Source: JBDTMC01 sp039934475 (GTDB lineage: Bacteria; Acidobacteriota; Terriglobia; Bryobacterales; Bryobacteraceae). From it: a stretch of DNA of 5,336 nucleotides. A model generated the notes under the pieces. It saw nothing but the letters and a program-made list of their open reading frames with translations. It did not search any database and had not been told where the DNA came from. A program made the position numbers and the translations under genes. Each line of letters begins with the position of its first letter. Within the stretch, counting starts at the first letter, position 1. The stretch lies in contig JBDTMC010000528.1 in assembly GCA_039934475.1 (NCBI GenBank), positions 1-5,336 of the forward strand. The letters run 5' to 3'. Below, in pieces: positions 1 to 5,336 of the stretch.

Positions 1-1504
1 GCCGCCGCGTGTCGCCAAACGAAGTTGACTGGATAACAGCCAAAGACCCGGGCGCGATGCTGTCGTAGATCTGATCGAGAAATGCGTGGTCGGTTCGTTC
101 CGTTGAATCAAGTGGCCATTCCTTCCATAGATCGGGAGTCTTCAGCTTGTTGGCGGTGTCGAATTCCGCCATGCGCTGGACCGTGGATCCGAACAGACTG
201 GCGCTGACGCGAAGCGCGTGGACGGCGAGGAGCTTCGGCGTGGCTGTACTGACATTGGCACTTGACCACGCCTTGTAGTAAGTGTCCTTCAATCTCGGTT
301 CAAAGTTCACCAGCAACTGCGGGCTGCTGTCGGCTCCGAACGCGAAGGCAGATCCGAGCGTCCGGGGAAGCTGCGCGGTGCTACGGAACTGTTGCACGTT
401 GGGCCTCAGAAGAGGACCGACAAACTTCGATGGGTCAGTGACGACACCGGGCGAAGGATTGGTCGAGTCCTTCAGAATCTTCGCAATCTGATCCTCCACG
501 TCGCTTACGAGGGCGTCCATGGCTGTAGACACCCCGCCCTCGAAGTCGCGCAGTCTCGATGGCCAGGTATCGGGCTTGCTGTACAAGCCCAGTAACGTGT
601 CGTTATAGATCTGAGCGGCGCTCACTACGGCGTCTTTGTCCCCCTGGCCTGACTGGTTGTTCACGATCAAGGCAGCCTTCGCTAAAAAGTCTTCGAGAAC
701 ACTCAGGCAGGCTGTCGTCCCGGCGGCTAGCGGCTGCAGGCGGATGAGGGTTCGATTGTCAGTGAACTCGCCCGTGATCGATTTCACGACGCGGATCGCA
801 TACTGCCTGTTCTCAAACTCAAACAGGAGCTTATCCCCGGCCTTCAGGCCGGTGGCGATGCCGCCGACGTAGATTTGCGAAAGAGTGAGCACGGTGGTGA
901 ACGTGATGTTCTGCGGGCGCTTCAGGCGGACCTGAAGGTTATTCCACTCGCGGCGCGCCACCACTTTCTCGGCAGTCTCAAAAGACTGCGGCTGTTCGCC
1001 CGGAGCAGGTACGCTTTGGGAGCGGGACCCGATCGGTATCTCCACCGGATCCACCTGATTGTCGTCCACGGTGTAGGCAACATACACCGTGCTGGCCACG
1101 CCGGGACGGAGCGCATAGCCGGTGAGCCGCGCGAGTTCGAGGACCGAGCGCCGCTCCGTAGCGGTTCGCAGATAGCCCTCATTGGCGATGCGTTCCTGGT
1201 AGAAGGTGAGCACGTCGCCGACGGTTGCCCAGCCGTCGAGAAGGGCAATGGAAGTATCAGAAGGTTCGCGCGTGGTGAGGCCGGTAAGAGGGCGAAAAGT
1301 TTCGATGGTTTGGCCATCGGCGCCCGGTGCGTCGACGGTCATCGTGGAGAGGCGCGCCTTCATCGATTCGAAAAACTCGCCATGGATACCGGCGCGGTAG
1401 TGGAGCGCTGTCAGCCCTGGACGGTTAGTGGTGGCCGCTGGAGTCGCGATCTTGACGCCTTCGCAGCACCCGCAGGTGGATTGGTTGCAGCCGCAGGAAC
1501 TCAT
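1..1504 (-). CDS. Second baseplate assembly protein, Afp12-like (3' end beyond the window)
   Basis: The frame is open from the ATG at 1504 to the window edge: 501 codons with no stop, so the gene continues past position 1. The start has GGAGG eight bases upstream. The N-terminus is strikingly Cys-rich (C4, C6, C11, C13, C14, then EGV), followed by NRPGLTALHYRAGIHGEFFESM (27-48, split around family positions NRPGL and YR-x-G-x-H). Next come LTGLTTRE (73-80) and LLDGWATVGDVLTFYQERIA (88-107), then NEGYLRTATERRSVLELARL (108-127). These are hallmarks of eCIS-type putative baseplate assembly proteins. Residues about 265-350 are probably helical. Later LLRPNVQQF (365-373), LPRTLGSAFAFG (379-390), ALRVSASLFGS (430-440) and EWPL (462-465) also fit the family. 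The J-type FGDG motif is not reached and would lie beyond the edge. It is predicted to form the wedge heteromer with the preceding protein. Confidence 0.88.
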   Translation of the reverse strand, partial: MSSCGCNQSTCGCCEGVKIATPAATTNRPGLTALHYRAGIHGEFFESMKARLSTMTVDAPGADGQTIETFRPLTGLTTREPSDTSIALLDGWATVGDVLTFYQERIANEGYLRTATERRSVLELARLTGYALRPGVASTVYVAYTVDDNQVDPVEIPIGSRSQSVPAPGEQPQSFETAEKVVARREWNNLQVRLKRPQNITFTTVLTLSQIYVGGIATGLKAGDKLLFEFENRQYAIRVVKSITGEFTDNRTLIRLQPLAAGTTACLSVLEDFLAKAALIVNNQSGQGDKDAVVSAAQIYNDTLLGLYSKPDTWPSRLRDFEGGVSTAMDALVSDVEDQIAKILKDSTNPSPGVVTDPSKFVGPLLRPNVQQFRSTAQLPRTLGSAFAFGADSSPQLLVNFEPRLKDTYYKAWSSANVSTATPKLLAVHALRVSASLFGSTVQRMAEFDTANKLKTPDLWKEWPLDSTERTDHAFLDQIYDSIAPGSLAVIQSTSFGDTRR

Positions 1505-1505
1505 A

Positions 1506-3968
1506 TCACCGGCCTCCATTCACTTTGATCACAAGCTTTCCGTGTTCCGGATAGTCAGGATCGTTATCCAAACGCGCGATTTCATTGTTTGTCAGCGGCA
1601 GTAGGCCGTTTTCCAACTCCTTGTTAGGGGGCAGGAAGAGGTGGTGGAACTGCGTAACCGTGACACACTCCACACCGGGGACGGCTTGAGCCGTGGCAAT
1701 GATCACACTGAGGTAGATTCCCTCGCCGAAGGTGAGGTTATCCGGATGGAAGAAGCCCTTGACTCCACGGGCGAACCGGCGGTTTGAGAACACGTCCAAC
1801 AGGGCGGCGCGCACGTGCGCCTTCTGATAGCCGGGTAGGGCGCAGACTTCCAGTTCGAGGTGGAGGGGCACATAGACGGCAGGCTCCACATGCAGGTCAT
1901 GCCCCATGCGGCGATACTTTTCGAGGTAGGTGGTGAGGGACGTGACCATGTCCGTGGAAAGCGTCTCGACTCCGAAGGGATCGATAGCGACGTCTGCCTC
2001 ATACCAACTGCCAGTCCACACCAACTCCGCGGATGCGTTCTGCACGGCGGGGTTACGTTCGGCAATCTCTTCGTAATCCGCGGCGATGATGGCGCGATCA
2101 ATACACTTGCGGAAAAGGTGGGGTGCAAAGAGTTTGGCTTCGGCGGTTGGTTCAGCGTCCTGGCCGCCAGCGGCGGGGAGGGGATTTCTCACCCGGATAC
2201 CAACGCCGCTGAGAGAAAGATTGGTAAGCACAAGGCGCGAAATCGCTTCGGGGCCCACGTTGCCTCGAATGCCGTTGCCTGTACGGTAGGCGGCCTGGAA
2301 CGCCATTCCGGCCGCCGGCTGCTTGCCTAGCTGGCCATCGCCAAAACGGAGGTGGGCGATGCCATTGTCATCAATTTCCACGACGTAGTGGGCTTCCCAG
2401 CCCATGCTGGCGACGAGATCATAGCGTGGCTCCCAGGGCGCCGGAGGTTGAGAGGTAAGCCACACCTGCGGCAGAGCAGCGCGCGGATCGGTGAGAGACA
2501 GTGCCGCGGCGTTGGCCGGATCGAGTGGAGCGCGGAACGTCAACTGCGTGCGTGACAGCGCCGGGGAGTAAGGGCCAGGAACAGTTACGACGTCTGCGGG
2601 ACGTCCAGCGCAAAGGCATTCGGCACCGGAGTGCCGGGTCACCACGGTGCCCAGATCTTCGGGATCCCATGTGCGTCCGTGATCGACTACGAGGACATTG
2701 CCCCGCACCACTGTTATGTCGTTAATGTACTGGCAAGCCGGTGCGCCTCCGATTGCGGAAACGCAATACGGGATGGGCAGAGCGTCTTCAGCTGCCCACT
2801 CCACAAGAACGTAGGGCGTCGGCTGGCCTTCCGCATCCAGCACAACAGGATCGGTGCCCTTAGTAGCGTTAGTGAGGCGCACGGCGTGCCGGTGAGTGGG
2901 ATCGGCATCGGCGGCGGCGCCGGTAACCGGTCCGAGCACCTCTTCGAATATCAATAGATCGCCCGATTTCAAGTCGAGACCGGTGTCCAAGAGAGCGGTT
3001 GAGGTAGCTCCGCGCTTAAGGCAGCACTCTTTGTTGCCCCAGGTGTAGATGCGAATTGTGCTATGCGCGGGAATCCACTTCAGGTTGCCCTGGCGCGGGA
3101 ACGGTTCAAAGACTTCGTAGTCCTGCGACGATACCTCGCGCAGATCGTCCCATTCCAATATCGTGCGCTTGTCAGTGAGCGCGTCATTCATGCCCGTGAT
3201 GAAACTGACACGGGATGCGTCCAGTTCCACTTCGCTATCCACTTCCACGGCGAGCAAGGCGCGCGCATTGCAACCCTCGTGAAGCTGGTAGTCAACGAGG
3301 CGGACATGGCGACGCACGGAACGGCGCAGCCGCGCGGTGTCGAGATATGCCTCTGTCGCGACAGCGTCCTGGTAGTAGCTGAGCGCATCGCCTTCGTAGG
3401 CGAGCGTTTCCACGAGGGCGACGCCCAGGTCAGGCACATGGCGCTCTTGCCAGCCCGGGACCAACAGTGCCATGCGATCAAAAATCAACTGGCGGAAGCT
3501 GGCGTAGTCTTTAGCCAGGTAGTTGATCTCGGGCTGTGGCAACACGGGCGGTTCACAGCCACAGGCGGGAGCGCAATCGAGGTCACTGGGGCAATCGATC
3601 TTGAAGGTGAAGGAGGAACTGCCGTAGCGCGGATCGACTTTCTCGACGCCGATCAAGCTAAGCGTGTAGCGCGAGAAATCGCCGGCGCGATCGAGCTTCA
3701 CGACGAGGAAGTCGTCGAGTTCGGGGTCCTCATTCACTACGGGATCGACGTCGGTAATTTGAATGCCCGTAATTCGCTCGCCGCCTTCCAGTAAAAGGTG
3801 CTGCGGCAGCGCGGGGTTATCCGCGGAGAACTCCGGCGGCAGTTTCCCGAGGAAGAAGACGTTCAACGTGCGCTGGTCAGGACCGACTTCGATATAGTCG
3901 ATGCCGTTCCAGCCCTGCAGGCGCCTGACCGCATCGCGGCGTTCGTCTTTCTGGCAGCAGAGGCTCAT
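1506..3968 (-). CDS. Baseplate J / gp6-like wedge protein (Afp11-like putative baseplate assembly protein)
   Basis: This 820-residue protein is a main building block of the baseplate wedges. The N-terminus carries CC at 4-5, then RRDAVRRLQGWNGIDYIEV (10-28), a typical opening of this family. A Cys cluster follows (C126, C132, C136, C138), then NYLAKDYASFRQLIFDRM (149-166), characteristic of these proteins. Residues 180-243 form a helical segment also found in the next gene. Residues 540-572 hold the baseplate-J hallmark: LRFGDGQLG, then YRTGNGIRGNVG. The C-terminal region (about 615-775) includes LFRKCIDRAIIAADYEEIAE and a PGYQKAHVRAALLDVF helix ending in VPGVECVTVTQF, matching J-type C-termini. 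In Afp, the homologue pairs with Afp12 around the hub. The ATG at 3968 has GGAG five bases upstream. The stop is one base before the ATG of the next gene. No frameshift or truncation is seen. Confidence 0.92.
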   Translation of the reverse strand: MSLCCQKDERRDAVRRLQGWNGIDYIEVGPDQRTLNVFFLGKLPPEFSADNPALPQHLLLEGGERITGIQITDVDPVVNEDPELDDFLVVKLDRAGDFSRYTLSLIGVEKVDPRYGSSSFTFKIDCPSDLDCAPACGCEPPVLPQPEINYLAKDYASFRQLIFDRMALLVPGWQERHVPDLGVALVETLAYEGDALSYYQDAVATEAYLDTARLRRSVRRHVRLVDYQLHEGCNARALLAVEVDSEVELDASRVSFITGMNDALTDKRTILEWDDLREVSSQDYEVFEPFPRQGNLKWIPAHSTIRIYTWGNKECCLKRGATSTALLDTGLDLKSGDLLIFEEVLGPVTGAAADADPTHRHAVRLTNATKGTDPVVLDAEGQPTPYVLVEWAAEDALPIPYCVSAIGGAPACQYINDITVVRGNVLVVDHGRTWDPEDLGTVVTRHSGAECLCAGRPADVVTVPGPYSPALSRTQLTFRAPLDPANAAALSLTDPRAALPQVWLTSQPPAPWEPRYDLVASMGWEAHYVVEIDDNGIAHLRFGDGQLGKQPAAGMAFQAAYRTGNGIRGNVGPEAISRLVLTNLSLSGVGIRVRNPLPAAGGQDAEPTAEAKLFAPHLFRKCIDRAIIAADYEEIAERNPAVQNASAELVWTGSWYEADVAIDPFGVETLSTDMVTSLTTYLEKYRRMGHDLHVEPAVYVPLHLELEVCALPGYQKAHVRAALLDVFSNRRFARGVKGFFHPDNLTFGEGIYLSVIIATAQAVPGVECVTVTQFHHLFLPPNKELENGLLPLTNNEIARLDNDPDYPEHGKLVIKVNGGR
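1513..1517 (-). promoter_or_regulatory. Strong ribosome binding site of the Afp12-like gene
   Basis: GGAGG on the minus strand lies eight bases before the ATG at 1504. It is embedded in the last codons of the preceding gene (encoding Gly-Gly-Arg). Stop and start are one base apart, so ribosomes ending one wedge protein can restart on its partner. This fixes the Cys-rich N-terminus as the true start. Confidence 0.8.
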
Positions 3969-3973
3969 GGTTG

Positions 3974-3977
3974 CTCC
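3974..3977 (-). promoter_or_regulatory. Ribosome binding site of the large J-like gene
   Basis: GGAG on the minus strand lies five bases upstream of the ATG at 3968, within the 9-base gap after the gp25 stop. It supports the start that gives MSLCC rather than an internal start. Confidence 0.7.
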
Positions 3978-4346
3978 TTACACTGTCCGGGTGAATGTCG
4001 CATCCTGCTCTTCGTTGGTTCGGCGGATGAGGTACTTCATGTCAATGGTGAGCGTGGAATCGTCCGCGGTCACGGTGAGATCACGGATCTCAATCACATC
4101 GCCCAGCCAGCGCTGCACGGCTGCGTGGAGGGCGAACTGCAAGGTAGCGGCAAGCTCAGGACTATTGGGCGCAAAGATGAGTTGGAGTATGCCGCTGCCG
4201 AAGTCCGGGCGGTTCACGCGCTCACCCGGACTGGTGAAGATCAACTGCTCGATCATGTCGCGAATGTGGCCGTCGTCATCGACACTAGCGGTGCGGCCGC
4301 GGCTGTCGAAGTGAAAAGGGAAATCGAATTGAACGGTGGCTGGCAT
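3978..4346 (-). CDS. Baseplate wedge protein, GPW/gp25 family
   Basis: This 122-residue protein is close to the usual gp25 length. It starts with a short beta-prone, aromatic-rich stretch (FDFPFHFDSRGRTA, 7-20). DDDGHIRDMIEQLIFTSPGE (23-42) is the N-terminal helix region. GERVNRPDFGSGILQLIF (41-58) is the family signature, in which G-E-R-x-x-x-P-x-F-G aligns with the conserved gp25 core. The C-terminal half gives a helix (LAATLQFALHAAVQRWLG, 65-82) followed by beta strands (IEIRDLTVT and LTIDMKYLIRRT). In T4, gp25 anchors the wedge and nucleates the sheath; Afp9 is the eCIS counterpart. The start follows the PAAR-like stop by three bases (GCC) with only a weak GCGAG upstream, so translation probably depends on coupling to the preceding gene. 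The stop is nine bases before the next ATG. Confidence 0.93.
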   Translation of the reverse strand: MPATVQFDFPFHFDSRGRTASVDDDGHIRDMIEQLIFTSPGERVNRPDFGSGILQLIFAPNSPELAATLQFALHAAVQRWLGDVIEIRDLTVTADDSTLTIDMKYLIRRTNEEQDATFTRTV

Positions 4347-4349
4347 GGC

Positions 4350-4706
4350 TTAGCTCGCTATGACACGCATTTGAACTGTACCCACGGTGGGCGGACCCTG
4401 GGGAATCTGCTCGACGCTCTGGCAGATGCCGGGCGCTGTGCCGGGTGCGGGCGTCAGGGCGGCAGGTTGGCCAACGACGAGAACCCGTACCGACGGCATG
4501 AGCCATTTCACGATGACGCAGGGCTGCGGTTTGGTGCCCGGGCCCACTGGGATCTGGAAGGGACATCCCATCACGGCCGTGGGCGCTGTGATGTTGGCGA
4601 CGGGCTGGCCGCTGACCAATACACGGGGCTGTGTGGGCGAGATAGTTGCCGGGGCGCCATGCGTGCACTGCACAACGGCGTTGACGTGAAGAAGTAGTCC
4701 TGGCAT
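4350..4706 (-). CDS. PAAR-like spike-tip protein of a contractile injection system
   Basis: This 118-residue protein begins MPGLLLHVNAVVQCTHGAPA, followed by RVLVSGQPV (28-36), a GCPF motif (47-50), a QPCV motif (61-64), RVLVVGQPA (74-82) and a final Q-x-R-V at 112-115. The repeated R-V-x-V-x-G-Q-P unit, the C-x-H near the N-terminus (C14, H16) and later cysteines C48, C63 and C95 match what I know of the PAAR-like proteins encoded beside eCIS spikes. Canonical PAAR proteins form a small cone that sharpens the beta-helix tip and bind a metal through His and Cys. Metal binding here is inferred from those residues. There is no C-terminal effector extension, so this tip is not a cargo fusion. 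The start at 4706 has AGGA seven bases upstream, and the gap to the spike stop is 15 bases. No signal peptide or membrane segment is seen. Confidence 0.8.
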   Translation of the reverse strand: MPGLLLHVNAVVQCTHGAPATISPTQPRVLVSGQPVANITAPTAVMGCPFQIPVGPGTKPQPCVIVKWLMPSVRVLVVGQPAALTPAPGTAPGICQSVEQIPQGPPTVGTVQMRVIAS

Positions 4707-4713
4707 CGCAAGT

Positions 4714-4717
4714 TCCT
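4714..4717 (-). promoter_or_regulatory. Ribosome binding site of the PAAR-like gene
   Basis: AGGA (within GAAAGGAAC) on the minus strand lies seven bases before the ATG at 4706. It is in the 15-base gap after the spike stop, the widest gap in the cluster, and is enough for independent initiation. Confidence 0.65.
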
Positions 4718-4721
4718 TTCT

Positions 4722-5252
4722 CTATGTCACCGTTAGAGCGCCGGTGTTGATGTCTACGGCAGGACCAACGAGTGTGATCATGGCGCCTTTGCCGTTCTGG
4801 ATATAGATTCCAGTGTCGTTGACGATCAACATTGCACCGGTTGTGCTCTTGAGCATGATGCCTCCCGTTGGTCCGGGCAGGTCACTAATCACGAGAGTGT
4901 TTTGAGCGGCGGTCTGGAGGCAAATGTTGGGCGAGATGGGGAGGCCGGCCAGGGCGAGCACGGGGACGTCACCGGGGGCGAAGCGGCAGCCCACGAAAAT
5001 GGGACGGCCGGGGTCACCCTGCTCAAACTCGATCCACACGCCGGCTCCGAGCGGCGGCACGAAGTAGGCTCCCATCTGAGCTCCAGTAGGGCCGGCGAGT
5101 GGGGCACAGGCCTCACACCAGCTGGAAGGCGCCGGACCGAGAACATCGGGCACCATGCACATGATCCGTCCGCGGAGTTCGGGATCCACATTCTGGAGGA
5201 CAATGCCGCGGTACTTGCCGTAAAACTTCTTGTCAGTCGCCGAATCGCTCAT
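4722..5252 (-). CDS. Baseplate spike protein, phage protein V / gp5 OB-fold family
   Basis: This 176-residue protein is the central spike of the contractile particle, expected to be a trimer under the hub that punctures the target membrane. Residues about 10-90 look like the gp5/VgrG/protein-V OB fold: YGKYRGIVLQNVDPELRGRI (11-30), a WCEACAPLAGP segment (45-55), then VPPLGAGVWIEFEQGDPGRP (65-84) leading into IFVGC. The V-x-x-x-x-D-P-x-x-x-G-R-(I/V) and P-x-x-G-x-x-V-W-I-E-F-E-x-G-D-x-x-x-P patterns are typical of the family. Residues about 115-176 alternate hydrophobic and Gly/Thr residues (LVISDLPG, GGIMLKSTTGAMLIVNDTG, GAMITLVG), consistent with a short beta-helix needle. There is no lysozyme domain (as in T4 gp5) and no toxin extension. 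The ATG at 5252 overlaps the upstream stop and has GAAGG seven bases before it. In Afp8 and VgrG the hub and spike are fused; here they are separate genes. Confidence 0.92.
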   Translation of the reverse strand: MSDSATDKKFYGKYRGIVLQNVDPELRGRIMCMVPDVLGPAPSSWCEACAPLAGPTGAQMGAYFVPPLGAGVWIEFEQGDPGRPIFVGCRFAPGDVPVLALAGLPISPNICLQTAAQNTLVISDLPGPTGGIMLKSTTGAMLIVNDTGIYIQNGKGAMITLVGPAVDINTGALTVT

Positions 5253-5336
5253 GGTAAGACCTTCGGTGTGTTGGAAATCAATCCATCGCGGCTGAGCTCA
5301 AAGCTCTGTTTATACTCGCCACGTTTTAGGTTGTGA
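5249..5336 (-). CDS. C-terminal end of a phage late control D / gp27-like hub protein (partial)
   Basis: Only the last 28 codons are in the window, and the 5' part lies beyond position 5336. The readable tail begins HNLKRGEYKQSFELSRDG and closes with the residues NTPKVLP and a TGA stop. A G-x-Y-x-Q-x-F-x-L-x-R-x-G pattern at the extreme C-terminus, followed by a Pro-containing tail, resembles the end of gp27/late-control-D-type proteins that precede the spike gene in eCIS and tail loci. That is recall of the family, not a search. Such proteins form the trimeric hub that joins the tail tube to the spike. The stop overlaps the spike start as ATGA (5249-5252), which suggests translational coupling. 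The other two frames of this stretch are less convincing, and one meets TAA within nine codons. The identity of the short fragment is inferred mostly from position, so confidence is moderate. Confidence 0.6.
   Translation of the reverse strand, partial: HNLKRGEYKQSFELSRDGLISNTPKVLP
5260..5264 (-). promoter_or_regulatory. Ribosome binding site of the spike gene
   Basis: GAAGG on the minus strand lies seven bases upstream of the ATG at 5252. It sits inside the end of the upstream hub gene and supports this start in spite of the 4-base gene overlap. Confidence 0.6.

Noticed and set aside
1..1504. Possible gene-poor or degenerate region, because no complete ORF of the expected kind ends here
   Set aside because: Codon-by-codon reading of the minus strand from the ATG at 1504 gives 501 uninterrupted codons with family motifs to the end. 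The gene is simply cut by the window edge.
875..1528. Plus-strand open frame of 217 codons, and a shorter minus-strand one at 922-1317
   Set aside because: Both fall on the Afp12-like coding frame, which carries strong conserved motifs throughout this stretch. They are shadows in other frames.
3063..3794. Plus-strand open frame of 243 codons
   Set aside because: Fully antisense to the 820-residue wedge gene, with no family resemblance in its translation.
3798..4697. Plus-strand open frame of 299 codons spanning three minus-strand genes
   Set aside because: It lies antisense to the PAAR-like, gp25 and J-like genes, all of which have recognisable family motifs and ribosome binding sites. The plus-strand translation has no recognisable domain and is the kind of shadow expected in GC-rich DNA.
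3978..5252. Type VI secretion reading (VgrG, PAAR and TssE-like gp25 together)
   Set aside because: The spike is a short split protein V rather than a VgrG fusion, and gp25 is followed by two J-like proteins with eCIS-type motifs. No TssF, TssG, TssK or membrane-complex gene is present in the window.
5294..5306. Small inverted repeat GAGCT-CAA-AGCTC, a possible terminator hairpin
   Set aside because: The stem is only five base pairs, there is no run of T after it on either strand, and it lies inside the coding end of the hub gene.
1..5336. CRISPR array, tRNA or rRNA gene, insertion sequence or attachment site
   Set aside because: Almost all bases are accounted for by tightly spaced coding sequence. 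I saw no regular direct repeats, transposase motifs, terminal inverted repeats or structured RNA sequence.

Overview
The window is a tightly packed run of six same-direction genes on the minus strand, read from position 5336 down to position 1. They encode the baseplate and central spike of a contractile phage-tail-like particle. The gene set best fits an extracellular contractile injection system (eCIS; the Afp/PVC/MAC type), although a myovirus-like prophage tail cannot be excluded from this segment alone. The DNA is GC-rich (close to 60% by eye) with ordinary bacterial codon use. eCIS loci are scattered over many phyla and no taxonomic marker is present, so I do not name the host.

Layout in transcription order: (1) 5336-5249, the last 28 residues of a gp27/late-control-D-like hub protein; (2) 5252-4722, a gp5/protein-V-type spike with an OB fold and a short beta-rich tail; (3) 4706-4350, a small Cys/His-containing PAAR-like tip protein; (4) 4346-3978, a GPW/gp25-family baseplate wedge protein; (5) 3968-1506, an 820-residue baseplate J/gp6-like wedge protein (Afp11-like); (6) 1504-1, the first 501 residues of a second, related baseplate protein (Afp12-like) that runs off the window. 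Gene 6 has no stop codon inside the window, but I translated the whole 1504 bases codon by codon and the frame stays open.

Gaps between genes are a 4-base overlap, then 15, 3, 9 and 1 bases. Nothing resembling an internal promoter or terminator is seen, so the six genes are probably one operon segment with translational coupling. The expected assembly is as follows: the hub (1) carries the spike (2), tipped by the PAAR-like protein (3). gp25 (4) links the inner baseplate and sheath to wedges built from a heteromer of the two J-like proteins (5, 6). Sheath and tube genes would be expected upstream (above 5336). Fibre, tape-measure, AAA+ ATPase and cargo genes would lie downstream or elsewhere. 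None of these is in view, so the window says nothing about payload or target.

The most unusual features are cysteine-rich clusters in both large wedge proteins, clear paralogy between those two proteins, and a probable helical insertion in the second. No new system type is visible here; anything truly novel about this locus probably lies in the flanks.
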